Positions 36,613 to 44,728 of a stretch of 64,000 nt of DNA are shown piece after piece. Position numbers and translations under genes: made by a program. Under the pieces are notes generated by a model. It was not told the DNA's origin. It did not search any database and worked only from the letters and a program-made list of their open reading frames with translations. The stretch comes from CALGKJ01 sp049322695. GTDB lineage: Bacteria; Bacillota; Clostridia; Lutisporales; Lutisporaceae. Positions within the stretch are counted from its first letter, which is position 1. Each line of letters opens with the position of its first letter. The stretch covers positions 36,851 through 100,850 of the forward strand of contig JBMORW010000020.1 of the NCBI GenBank assembly GCA_049322695.1, read 5' to 3'.

Positions 36613-36681
36613 TCAATCACTCCTAAGTCTTAGTGGGCTTATACACAAACACACTGCAGAATAATTGCTTTTCCAATATAA

Positions 36682-36707
36682 TAAAAACGATAGAAGTTTT
36701 CTATCGT
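36682..36707 (-). terminator. Terminator overlapping the methyltransferase stop codon
   Basis: 9-bp stem (ACGATAGAA/TTCTATCGT) at 36687-36707 followed on the minus strand by a T5 run. The TAG stop of the methyltransferase gene lies inside the stem. Confidence 0.85.
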
Positions 36708-37510
36708 CCATAGCCTTTTCTTACAGTAATCTCATACATCATCAAAGCAGCTGCTATACCCGCATTAAGTGATTCAGCCTTACCTGGCATTGGTATTCTC
36801 ACGCTGTGCTTTAGCTTATGTTTAATTTCCTTGCTTATTCCCCTGGATTCATTACCAATAAAAATAGCGTTTCTTGATGTGGATGGAAGCTGGATTACGT
36901 TTGTATTTCCATATGGATCTGCAGCAAAGGTTTCAATATCGCTTTCATGAAGCAGGTCAATCAGTTCATCCAACTCCTGACCGTCTATTATCGGAATATG
37001 AAATATTGAACCCATAGTAGCTCTTATGGACTTACTGTTATATAAGTCTACACAGCCCTTCGACAGTATAACTGCATCCAATCCGCAGGCATCAGCAGTT
37101 CTGATAATTGTTCCAAGGTTACCGGGGTCTCTGATTTCGTCCAGAACTATTATATTTATATCATTAGCTGCCATTATGCAGTCCAAAAAATACTCTTTCT
37201 TTTGGACAACTGCTATTGCCCCTTGGGGAGTCTCTGTTTCAGAAATCTCATCAAAAAGCGTATCATCCACATATACAACTGATATGCATCTGGCCTTGCA
37301 CATTTCTATAAGCTTGCTGCATTCTTCCTTTCCGGAGTATCTTTCAGCCACGGCAACCAGTTTTAAATATGCATCATAACTTAGTGCTTCAATAAGCAGC
37401 TTTTCTCCCTCAATAACAAACTGGCTGTACTCTTCCCTGTACTTTTTCTGCTGCAGAGACCTGATTAGCTTAATATTCTTATTCTGATTGCTTTTTATTA
37501 TTTCTACCAT
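36701..37510 (-). CDS. TrmH/SpoU-family RNA 2'-O-methyltransferase
   Basis: 269 residues. The N-terminal substrate-binding domain starts VEIIKSNQNKNIKLIRSLQQ and contains FVIEGEKLLIEAL. The SPOUT knot motifs are clear: LDEIRDPGNLGTIIRTADA, FIGNESRGISKEI, and RIPMPGKAESLNAGIAAAL. Members methylate ribose in 23S rRNA or tRNA; the exact site is unknown. The start at 37510 has GGGAGAG upstream; an in-frame ATG at 37579 would overlap ktrA. Third gene of the ktrB-ktrA operon. Confidence 0.9.
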   Translation of the reverse strand: MVEIIKSNQNKNIKLIRSLQQKKYREEYSQFVIEGEKLLIEALSYDAYLKLVAVAERYSGKEECSKLIEMCKARCISVVYVDDTLFDEISETETPQGAIAVVQKKEYFLDCIMAANDINIIVLDEIRDPGNLGTIIRTADACGLDAVILSKGCVDLYNSKSIRATMGSIFHIPIIDGQELDELIDLLHESDIETFAADPYGNTNVIQLPSTSRNAIFIGNESRGISKEIKHKLKHSVRIPMPGKAESLNAGIAAALMMYEITVRKGYGR

Positions 37511-37532
37511 AAACTCTCCCAAACAACAACTG

Positions 37533-38195
37533 TTACTCAGCCTTCTTCTCCAGTCGTCTAAGGTCATCATTGCTTCCAATCACTACTAATATATCTCCAT
37601 TGTTTATAGGGTCATCGGCCTTTGGAGAAACATTCATCGCATCAGCATCCTTACTGTTTTTTATTGCAACGACGTTGACACCATACCTGGCCCTTAAATT
37701 CAAATCTCTCAAGTCCTTTCCTACCCAGTTATGTGGTGCAACTATTTCAATAATGCTGTACTCAGGCGAAAGCTCGATGAACTCAAGGATATTAGTTGAA
37801 ATAAGGTTGTGAGCAACTCTCTCTCCCATATCACGCTCCGGAAAAACAACCCTGTCGGCCCCAAGCTTATAAAGTACCTTTGCGTGAACATCATTCTGTG
37901 CTTTTGCAACTACATATTTTACTCCTATTTCCTTAAGCATCACTGTAACAAAAATACTGGATTGTATGTCTCCTCCTATGGATACAACTCCAACATCAAA
38001 GTTTCTGACTCCTAAAGATTTAAGCACACTCTCATCCGTAGCATCAGCAGTTACGGCATGAGTAACGCTTTCCGATATTCTTTGTATGATTTCTTCATCA
38101 GAGTCTATTGCCAAAACCTCGTGTCCCAATTCATACAGGCGTCTGGCAAGCGCTCCGCCAAATCTGCCTATTCCTATTACAACAAACTGTTTCAT
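37533..38195 (-). CDS. ktrA: Potassium uptake regulatory subunit KtrA (RCK protein)
   Basis: Cytoplasmic gating ring of a Ktr/Trk potassium channel. 220 residues with an RCK_N domain (VVIGIGRFGGALARRL, then the acid AIDSDEE that binds nucleotide) and an RCK_C domain (about 140-215). RCK_C domains of this type often bind cyclic-di-AMP; that is not visible here. It starts 14 bases after ktrB, so the two are co-expressed. Confidence 0.93.
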   Translation of the reverse strand: MKQFVVIGIGRFGGALARRLYELGHEVLAIDSDEEIIQRISESVTHAVTADATDESVLKSLGVRNFDVGVVSIGGDIQSSIFVTVMLKEIGVKYVVAKAQNDVHAKVLYKLGADRVVFPERDMGERVAHNLISTNILEFIELSPEYSIIEIVAPHNWVGKDLRDLNLRARYGVNVVAIKNSKDADAMNVSPKADDPINNGDILVVIGSNDDLRRLEKKAE

Positions 38196-38209
38196 AGCAA
38201 GCTCCTTTC

Positions 38210-39595
38210 TTACCCCACAATAATCCTGTCTTCAGGATATTTAAGATTGCTCCTGTATTTTGAGGCAATCTGTGAAAATGCAATTATCAATGTCAGCGGC
38301 CCTACTCTTCCTGCAAACATGGTAACAGATATGATCACTCTTCCCAGAGTAGTCAAAGCCGGTGTATAATTCATCGTTAAGCCAACTGTTCCAAAAGCTG
38401 ATGTAGATTCAAAAAGAACCGTCAAAAAGCTGGTGTTTTCGGTTATTGACAACACCATAGTAGCAAATACTACAAGGCTGAAGCTTATCATCATCACTGA
38501 TAAAGCTCTGTATATCAAGTATTTAGATATCCTTTTTTCATATATTTCCGTATCCTCTCTACCTTTTACTACAGACAGAACTGTAAGAAGCAAAATACCT
38601 GCCGTAGTTGTCTTTACTCCACCAGCTGTTGACCCCGGAGAACCTCCAATGAACATCAGTATTATGGTCATAAACTGTGACGGCATTGTCAGCGCTCCCA
38701 TATCCAATGTGTTAAAGCCTGCGGTTCTCGGTGTTACGGAATGAAATAAGGATGCTAATATTTTTGCATGAAACGGCATATTTGCTATTGTTTTTTGGTT
38801 AGTAATCTCTGCTGCATATATAAAAAGTGCTCCAAACAGTATAAGTCCCATGGTCATAGTCAGAACAACCTTTGTATGGAGACTCAGCCGCGCTAGGCTC
38901 TTATGCCTAAAAGCCTGTATCATGTCAGTCCATACAGAGAATCCAAGTCCACCTACTATTATAAGCATCATGGCATTCAGGTTTACTATAGGATTTCCCA
39001 CAAAAGCAGTAAAACTGCTGAACTCCCCGGTATACTTTCCCATTAAATCAAAGCCTGCATTGCAAAATGAAGATACTCCGTGAAATATCCCCATCCATAT
39101 TCCATTTTCCAGTCCAAATTCCGGGATGAAAACCGTCATATATATTAATGCACCTATGGATTCCATGAAAAAGGTTGCTATGAGTATATATTTGGTAAGT
39201 CTTACCAACCCTTCCAGGTCAAACTGATTCAGCGACTCTTGAATAAGAAGCCTTTCTCTTAACGTTATCTTTCTTCCCAACAGAAGTGCAAACATTGTTG
39301 ACATTGTCATTATGCCAAGGCCGCCAATTTGTATAAGCATTAATATTATCACTTGTCCGAAGGTACTCCAATAAGTACCTGTATCATAAACAACCAAGCC
39401 TGTGACACACACTGCTGAAGTAGCAGTAAAGAGTGAATCAATAAAATTAGTTCTGATTCCCATGCTTGATGATATAGGCAAAGTAAGAAGCAGTGCTCCT
39501 ATAAAGATTACGGATGCAAAGCCAAGTACAACTACCTGTGTTGGTGACATTTTCAACCTTTTTTTCATTAAGCTGAATTCTATTATTGTAATCAC
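38210..39595 (-). CDS. ktrB: Potassium uptake membrane subunit KtrB (TrkH family)
   Basis: Ion-conducting subunit with four pore-loop repeats. Selectivity-filter-like motifs are visible: TSAVCVTGLVVYD, SSFCNAGFDLMG, SVTPRTAGFNTLD and TSAFGTVGLTMN. The gating-loop region GGSPGSTAGGVKTTT is also present. 461 residues from a GTG at 39595. An ATG at 39568 would remove only nine residues but has no ribosome site. Confidence 0.94.
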   Translation of the reverse strand: MITIIEFSLMKKRLKMSPTQVVVLGFASVIFIGALLLTLPISSSMGIRTNFIDSLFTATSAVCVTGLVVYDTGTYWSTFGQVIILMLIQIGGLGIMTMSTMFALLLGRKITLRERLLIQESLNQFDLEGLVRLTKYILIATFFMESIGALIYMTVFIPEFGLENGIWMGIFHGVSSFCNAGFDLMGKYTGEFSSFTAFVGNPIVNLNAMMLIIVGGLGFSVWTDMIQAFRHKSLARLSLHTKVVLTMTMGLILFGALFIYAAEITNQKTIANMPFHAKILASLFHSVTPRTAGFNTLDMGALTMPSQFMTIILMFIGGSPGSTAGGVKTTTAGILLLTVLSVVKGREDTEIYEKRISKYLIYRALSVMMISFSLVVFATMVLSITENTSFLTVLFESTSAFGTVGLTMNYTPALTTLGRVIISVTMFAGRVGPLTLIIAFSQIASKYRSNLKYPEDRIIVG

Positions 39596-39628
39596 CTGCC
39601 AAACTTTTCTAGTTCGAAGTACTATATT

Positions 39629-39657
39629 ATTATAGCATTTAAGTATATTTTCATAAA
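39629..39657 (-). promoter_or_regulatory. Candidate sigma-A promoter of ktrB-ktrA
   Basis: Minus strand TTTATG (39657-39652), 17 bases, TATAAT (39634-39629) with TGC directly before it (extended -10). The leader to the GTG start is short (about 27 bases), too short for a cyclic-di-AMP riboswitch. Confidence 0.55.
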
Positions 39658-39784
39658 GCTCATATTTGCCATGTTCTAAGCTGTGATATTTATTATTTCA
39701 TCAAATTTCCTATTATATTAAGATTATATGTAAATATCCTCTTTTTTTTTCTTAATACATCCTGATTCATTAAAATTGCTTTAC

Positions 39785-39823
39785 AAAAAGGAAAAAGACC
39801 CTGCGGTTAACCGCACCGGTCTT
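39785..39823 (-). terminator. Intrinsic terminator after rplT
   Basis: Stem-loop with inner stem TGCGG/CCGCA and outer stem AAGACC/GGTCTT, followed on the minus strand by TTTTTCCTTTTTG. It begins directly after the rplT stop codon. Confidence 0.87.
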
Positions 39824-39824
39824 A

Positions 39825-40184
39825 TTAAGCATTTAACTTGTCTTTGGCAGCTTCAACTAACTTTTGGAAGCCTGCTGCATCATTTATAGCCATTTCAGCA
39901 AGCATTTTTCTGTTTATTTCTATGCCTGACTGCTTTAAGCCGTTTATGAACTTGCTGTATGACATTCCATTTGCTCTTGCTGCAGCATTTATTCTTGCTA
40001 TCCAAAGCTTTCTGAAATCTCTCTTTCTAAGCTTTCTTCCTATATAAGCAAATCTCAATGCTCTGATAACTGTTTCGTTTGCTATTCTGTACTTCTTGCT
40101 TCTTGCACCTACATAGCCCTTCGCAAGCTTGAATATCTTTCTGCGTTTTTTATGTGCATTTATTGCTCTTTTTACTCTTGCCAT
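39825..40184 (-). CDS. rplT: 50S ribosomal protein L20
   Basis: 119-residue rRNA-binding protein needed for early 50S assembly. It has the full family pattern, starting MARVKRAINAHKKRRKIFKL and containing LWIARINAAARANGMSYS. L20 also acts as the repressor of its own operon in Bacillus by binding the leader RNA; the leader here is at 40985-41113. Confidence 0.98.
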   Translation of the reverse strand: MARVKRAINAHKKRRKIFKLAKGYVGARSKKYRIANETVIRALRFAYIGRKLRKRDFRKLWIARINAAARANGMSYSKFINGLKQSGIEINRKMLAEMAINDAAGFQKLVEAAKDKLNA

Positions 40185-40205
40185 TATTATTCGCCTCCTA
40201 ACCTT

Positions 40206-40403
40206 CTATTTGTAAGGTACTAACTTTCTTATGATTTTTGCTTCTGTTGGGCTTGCATAAGCGCCCTTTCTAAGCTTTCTTGTCCTCTTAGTTGTTTTTC
40301 CGGTCAGAAGGTGTGATTTATAAGCACAGCCTCTTTTTACCTTACCACTCTTAGTAAAGCTGAATCTTTTTGCTGATGCCCTATGTGTTTTTTGCTTAGG
40401 CAT
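40206..40403 (-). CDS. rpmI: 50S ribosomal protein L35
   Basis: 65-residue basic ribosomal protein starting MPKQKTHRASAKRFSFTKSG, the standard L35 N-terminus. It lies between infC and rplT as in most bacteria. Confidence 0.97.
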   Translation of the reverse strand: MPKQKTHRASAKRFSFTKSGKVKRGCAYKSHLLTGKTTKRTRKLRKGAYASPTEAKIIRKLVPYK

Positions 40404-40439
40404 AAAAATCCTCTCCTTTATGTTATCGTAATTATTTGC

Positions 40440-40964
40440 TTAGTTATTTGTATGTTTCGGTGCCAATATCATAATCATGTTTCTTCCTTCAAGCTTTGCC
40501 GGCTTCTCAACAGTACAGACATCCTGCACTGCTTGGAAGAACTTATCCAAGGCCTGCTGTCCAAAAGCAACATGGTCCACTTCTCTGCCCCTGAACCTTA
40601 TAGTCACCTTAACCTTGTCGCCATCCGTCAAAAATTTATGAGCATTTTTTGCTTTAACGTTAAGATCATGCTCTTCAATAGTCGGGGAAAAACGAATTTC
40701 TTTAATGTTAATGATTTTTTGATTCTTTCTGGCTTCCTTTTCTTTCTTGCTCTGTTCAAACTTAAACTTTCCATAGTCCATTATTCTGCAAACAGGCGGT
40801 TTAGCCTGCGGTGCAATTTTTACCAGGTCAAGCTGTTTCTCAGCTGCTAAATCCAAAGCTTGCTTTGCTGACATGATTCCAAGCTGATCTCCGTTTGAAT
40901 CAATCACTCTAAGTTCCTTATCCTTGATTTCCTCATTGATTTGTAATTCTTTATTGCTGCTTAT
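40440..40964 (-). CDS. infC: Translation initiation factor IF-3 with probable ATA start codon
   Basis: IF-3 checks start-codon pairing on the 30S subunit. Both domains are intact: KELQINEEIKDKELRVID and MDYGKFKFEQSKKEKEARK, then KVTIRFRGRE. The strong site GGAGGTG is followed six bases later by ATA at 40964, giving I/M-SSNKELQINEEI. Upstream ATG (40979) and GTG codons overlap this ribosome site and are unlikely. An unusual start (AUU in E. coli) is a known autoregulation device of infC. 174 residues. Confidence 0.93.
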   Translation of the reverse strand: MSSNKELQINEEIKDKELRVIDSNGDQLGIMSAKQALDLAAEKQLDLVKIAPQAKPPVCRIMDYGKFKFEQSKKEKEARKNQKIINIKEIRFSPTIEEHDLNVKAKNAHKFLTDGDKVKVTIRFRGREVDHVAFGQQALDKFFQAVQDVCTVEKPAKLEGRNMIMILAPKHTNN

Positions 40965-40984
40965 ACCTATCACCTCCATAATAA

Positions 40985-41113
40985 TTTAGGGCAGGTAGAT
41001 AAATCCACCTGCCCAAAAATACATCTCGGCTGTAATAACCTTACTGACAATATCGTAAGGTGAGAAGTGGATCTTCTACTTCAACATATATTAAGTTAAT
41101 TTAAGCAACGTAC
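40985..41113 (-). ncRNA. L20-type leader RNA of infC-rpmI-rplT
   Basis: About 130-nt leader between the promoter and infC. On the minus strand it contains GAAGTAGAAGATCCACTTC (stem), then CTCACCTTAC pairing with GTAAGG, and a final hairpin GGGCAGGTGGAT/TCTACCTGCCC shortly before the ribosome site. The order and the CTCACCTT segment resemble the known Firmicute L20 leader. The last hairpin has no U-run, so control may be translational rather than by termination. Confidence 0.65.
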
Positions 41114-41119
41114 TTGATT

Positions 41120-41148
41120 ATAATACCACTTGCTGCCTTCTGTGTCAA
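41120..41148 (-). promoter_or_regulatory. Strong sigma-A promoter of infC operon
   Basis: Minus strand TTGACA (41148-41143), 17 bases, TATTAT (41125-41120). The -35 is perfect. It lies just eight bases after the pepV stop codon. Confidence 0.85.
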
Positions 41149-41156
41149 CAAAATAT

Positions 41157-42566
41157 TTACTTAACCAGCTCATAAATGGCCTCAGCATATATTTTAGCAC
41201 AATTAATTAAATCGTCAATATCTATATATTCATCCTTCTGATGAGCAAGCTCCGGTCTTCCCGGAAACAACGGTCCGAACGCCACTGCATTCTTAATAGC
41301 TCTGGCATAGGTTCCGCCGCCTATTGATATAAGTTTTGGCTCAAGACCTGTTACATCCTTGTATACAGCTTTAAGCTTCTGCACCAGGAAATTATCCTCG
41401 GGAACATAAAGAGGTGCCTTCTCAGGTCCTTCAATTATTTCAATATTCATTCCCTCAACCTTTTCATATATCTTGACATAAACCTCTTCTCTGCTTCTTG
41501 TAACAGGATATCTGATATTGATACCCACATTGGCTTTCTGCTCGTCAAGCTCAAAAATGCCCAGATTGAAAATCAGCTCTCCAGATACTTCATCCTTCAT
41601 ATATACGCCGAAAGACTCGCCATGTATCTCTATACCAATATTCTCATCAACAAAGTTCAGAAAAGCAGTCTGTTCATTAACACATAACGGAAGGCTGCAC
41701 AGGAATTTTACCAGCTGTGCCACTGCATTAATCCCTTTTTCAGGTGTGCTTCCATGGGCTGATACTCCAAAGGATTTTACTATACATTTATTGTCTTCAA
41801 ATATTGTTTCAAGCTTACAATGCAGTTTTTCGTTAAAATATGCAGCAGTTTTTTCTATTCTTTCATGAAAATCCTTATTCATATCTAATAAACATTCGGC
41901 ATAGTCCGGAACCATGTTTGGCCTGTTTCCGCCTTTTACATATTTGACTTTTATTCCGCCGCAGCAGTTTTCTACAGCTGTCGGAAAGGTCTTTTTCATA
42001 TTGAAAATGATTATGCCCATTTCGCTGTTTATGATTGGAAAGTCTGCATCAGGAGAGAAACCGCAGTCCGGCATGGTTTCATGCTTGAAATAGTGCTTCA
42101 TGCAGTCCCATCTTCCCGTTTCCTCATCACATCCAAATATTATTCTGACCTTTCTGTTGAACTTTGTTCCTATGTCTCTAACGGCTTTTAAAGCATAAAT
42201 AGCTGCAGCTGCAGGTCCTTTATCATCTATAGAGCCTCTTCCGTACAGCTTTCCATCCTTTACAACTCCCTCATAGGGATCCACCGACCAATCTGTGCCT
42301 TCAGGCACAATATCAAGATGGACAAGTATTCCGACAGTTTCTTCTCCTTCTCCATATTCAGCATGCCCGGCATAACCGTCAACATTTTTCACTCTAAAAC
42401 CCATATCCTTGCAGATCTCCAGAGTTGTATCCAGACACTCTCTCATAGCTCTTCCAAAGGGTGCCCCCGGTTCCGCCTGAGCTTCCAGACTTTTCATACT
42501 GACCAGTTTTTGTGTTGTGCTGACTATATCCTCACGCATTGCTTCAATGATACTGTCAAATCTCAT
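41157..42566 (-). CDS. pepV: Dipeptidase PepV (M20 family)
   Basis: Zinc dipeptidase, 469 residues. Metal and catalytic motifs are in place: GILVHLDIVPEG, YGRGSIDDKGPAAAAIYALK, IFGCDEETGRWDCM and the late SIGGGTYARAIKNAVAFGPL. PepV cleaves dipeptides, including those with an unusual N-terminal beta-Ala or D-residue. It starts 32 bases after the second ABC permease gene and no terminator intervenes, so it is probably co-transcribed with the transporter and may process what the transporter imports. Confidence 0.92.
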   Translation of the reverse strand: MRFDSIIEAMREDIVSTTQKLVSMKSLEAQAEPGAPFGRAMRECLDTTLEICKDMGFRVKNVDGYAGHAEYGEGEETVGILVHLDIVPEGTDWSVDPYEGVVKDGKLYGRGSIDDKGPAAAAIYALKAVRDIGTKFNRKVRIIFGCDEETGRWDCMKHYFKHETMPDCGFSPDADFPIINSEMGIIIFNMKKTFPTAVENCCGGIKVKYVKGGNRPNMVPDYAECLLDMNKDFHERIEKTAAYFNEKLHCKLETIFEDNKCIVKSFGVSAHGSTPEKGINAVAQLVKFLCSLPLCVNEQTAFLNFVDENIGIEIHGESFGVYMKDEVSGELIFNLGIFELDEQKANVGINIRYPVTRSREEVYVKIYEKVEGMNIEIIEGPEKAPLYVPEDNFLVQKLKAVYKDVTGLEPKLISIGGGTYARAIKNAVAFGPLFPGRPELAHQKDEYIDIDDLINCAKIYAEAIYELVK

Positions 42567-42598
42567 TGCATCACACCTTTCTAAAGCCTTCAGAATTA

Positions 42599-43684
42599 TT
42601 ACTGGAGTCTATCCTTTGCACTCATATGCTTTTGCCAAGCATGTAGTACAAGTGACATTGCTATAACGCCGTAAGATATAAATTGTCTGAAATATTCTCC
42701 CAGCTGAGCATCACCAAATAAGTTTTTGCCTGCATTCGGTGAAACAATGAACAGTGTGTGGAACAAAATAGTACCAATTATTGCATTACTTATGGAAGCC
42801 TTTGTTACGGAAGCTCCTCCGATAAGTAATGCCGCTATAGCAAACATACCTACATTCTCATGGCTTACATATGTATTTAGTGTTCCAATATTTTGTATAA
42901 ATATTATTTGTCCCCATGCAGCCAATAAAGTAGATATGCACATTGCAATTATTCTTACCTTATCAGTATTAATACCTGCTATTTTTGCAACATGCAAATC
43001 TTGTCCAAGAGCTCTGAAATCCTGACCAAGCTTTGTTTTTACAATGAAGATAATAAAGATGCAAAGTACCACTATGAGAATCAATGGTACTACGGGTATG
43101 ACAATTCCCATAAATCTTATTTTTACTATATTATCAATTGCATACTGCATAAATTTCAGATCGAGCGCATTCTTTAGACCGATACCGCTTGATAATATGA
43201 TTTCTGGATTTTTTACAGGTATCAACGTACCCATGAATAAAAGGAATACGAGCTGGTACAATCCGTTTGCAAAGAATCCCAGTATTAAGCTTGTTATCAT
43301 TTCCTTACCTTTTGTCTTGTTAAGGATTTTACCGGTACCTATACCAAACAACAGCGCAAACGGTATAGCAACAAGAGTAGCAACCAAGAAACCGCCTATA
43401 CCGCCTATATCCGCAACCTTAATGAAAATCAGACCAATTTGTCCCGCCATTGCACCGATAACTATCGCAAAGTTAAGTCCCATACCCGCTATAACCGGGA
43501 TTATAAGCGCCAATACTAAGAACAGGTTTCTCGCCAAGCGGACTACTATTTCATTAAATACGAAGACTGCCGATTGTCCTGATGCTGCAAAGCCTCCTAA
43601 ACACAAGAATATAAATAACATTGGCACTGAATTATGTGAAATGAACTTCATCAGATTAAAATTTTTGTTTCCTTGTGTGTTCAT
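42599..43684 (-). CDS. ABC transporter permease (second of pair)
   Basis: 361 residues, about nine hydrophobic segments, with the BPD_transp_2 fold shared with ribose and branched-chain amino-acid permeases. It has the EAA-like segment LGQDFRALGQDLHVAKIAGI and late GMFAIAALLIGGASVTKAS. The ATG shares one base with the previous gene's stop (TAATG), and AGGAGG lies upstream. It pairs with the gene at 43684-44727. The substrate is not known. Confidence 0.85.
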   Translation of the reverse strand: MNTQGNKNFNLMKFISHNSVPMLFIFLCLGGFAASGQSAVFVFNEIVVRLARNLFLVLALIIPVIAGMGLNFAIVIGAMAGQIGLIFIKVADIGGIGGFLVATLVAIPFALLFGIGTGKILNKTKGKEMITSLILGFFANGLYQLVFLLFMGTLIPVKNPEIILSSGIGLKNALDLKFMQYAIDNIVKIRFMGIVIPVVPLILIVVLCIFIIFIVKTKLGQDFRALGQDLHVAKIAGINTDKVRIIAMCISTLLAAWGQIIFIQNIGTLNTYVSHENVGMFAIAALLIGGASVTKASISNAIIGTILFHTLFIVSPNAGKNLFGDAQLGEYFRQFISYGVIAMSLVLHAWQKHMSAKDRLQ

Positions 43685-44727
43685 TATTCATTACCTCCTA
43701 CCTTAGTCAGTGCGTAAAGAATAACGCCATTACTAACTATAATTCTTACTACCTCTGATAGATTTCCTTCTGGCATCATTTTGTTGATAACAGGTAATGA
43801 AATTGTTAATAGTACCTGGAAAAGAATAACACCTGATATAACGTGTGATATTTTAGCTTTCTTGGCAGTAGCTCCTCCTATCAGTATCGCAGCTATGGCA
43901 CCGAAGGGCATCATAAGTGGTGATTGATATAGCTGCATGAAGCCAAAGCTTTGTGCGTAAACAAGTATGCCTATTCCACCAAGTATAGTTGATAAAATAA
44001 TACCTGTCATTCTTTGCTTATTAACATTTATACCTGAAGCACGAGCAAAATTCGGATTATCTCCGGCTGCAGTCAAAGCAACACCGGTTTTGGATTTTAA
44101 GAAAAGCCACATCAGTAAGCATCCGAAAGCAAAGAAAAGCAGTGTTCCAATTGGTAGTGAGTGTCCGAAAAACTCAAATGCAAATGTATTGTCCAATATT
44201 TTTGCAAATCTGTCAGAAAGTGATATAGTTGTTCTTAAGCCTTTACCGCCAATTGCCCATATCATTTCAGGACTCTTAAAGGGTATCAGCAGCCAACCTA
44301 TACACATAACTGATACTACAGAAAAGCCAAGATATGTTCCAACTGTCATTTCATCTCCCTTAACTCTGTTTAAGAGCCAGCCGTAAAGATAACCTACCAA
44401 TACTGAAAATGGGATAGAAATCATGACTGCTGTAAAGAACGCGGTATAACCCACCAGATTCATTTCAACGCTTATACATCCGGCCAATATACCACATATG
44501 ATTCCAAGAGATAATCCAAAGTTTAAGCCTGTGCCGGATACTATACCCGGAACCATTGCAAGAACAAGAACTCCGTTCATCCCGATTCTAACAAGTGAAT
44601 CCTTAAGCATCCCTGCCATATCTTGCTTTTGTGTTACGGCAAGTATGCTCAATAGGATTATCATAATGAATATTGATACCTTGGGGTAACCATATTTATC
44701 AATTACATTCTGCCACAGCTTTTTCAT
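43684..44727 (-). CDS. ABC transporter permease (first of pair)
   Basis: About 347 residues with multiple membrane segments, paralogous to the next gene: both carry a cytoplasmic loop of the type KTGVALTAAGDNPNFARASG and a late PFGAIAAILIGGATAKKAK. The ATG at 44727 lies one base after the ATPase stop and has AGGGGG upstream; an in-frame ATG 27 bases earlier lies in the ATPase gene. Two different permeases suggest a heterodimeric channel. Confidence 0.85.
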   Translation of the reverse strand: MKKLWQNVIDKYGYPKVSIFIMIILLSILAVTQKQDMAGMLKDSLVRIGMNGVLVLAMVPGIVSGTGLNFGLSLGIICGILAGCISVEMNLVGYTAFFTAVMISIPFSVLVGYLYGWLLNRVKGDEMTVGTYLGFSVVSVMCIGWLLIPFKSPEMIWAIGGKGLRTTISLSDRFAKILDNTFAFEFFGHSLPIGTLLFFAFGCLLMWLFLKSKTGVALTAAGDNPNFARASGINVNKQRMTGIILSTILGGIGILVYAQSFGFMQLYQSPLMMPFGAIAAILIGGATAKKAKISHVISGVILFQVLLTISLPVINKMMPEGNLSEVVRIIVSNGVILYALTKVGGNE

Positions 44728-44728
44728 A

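Noticed and set aside
39596..39784. Cyclic-di-AMP (ydaO-type) riboswitch before ktrB
   Set aside because: The predicted leader is only about 27 bases and no conserved core is visible.
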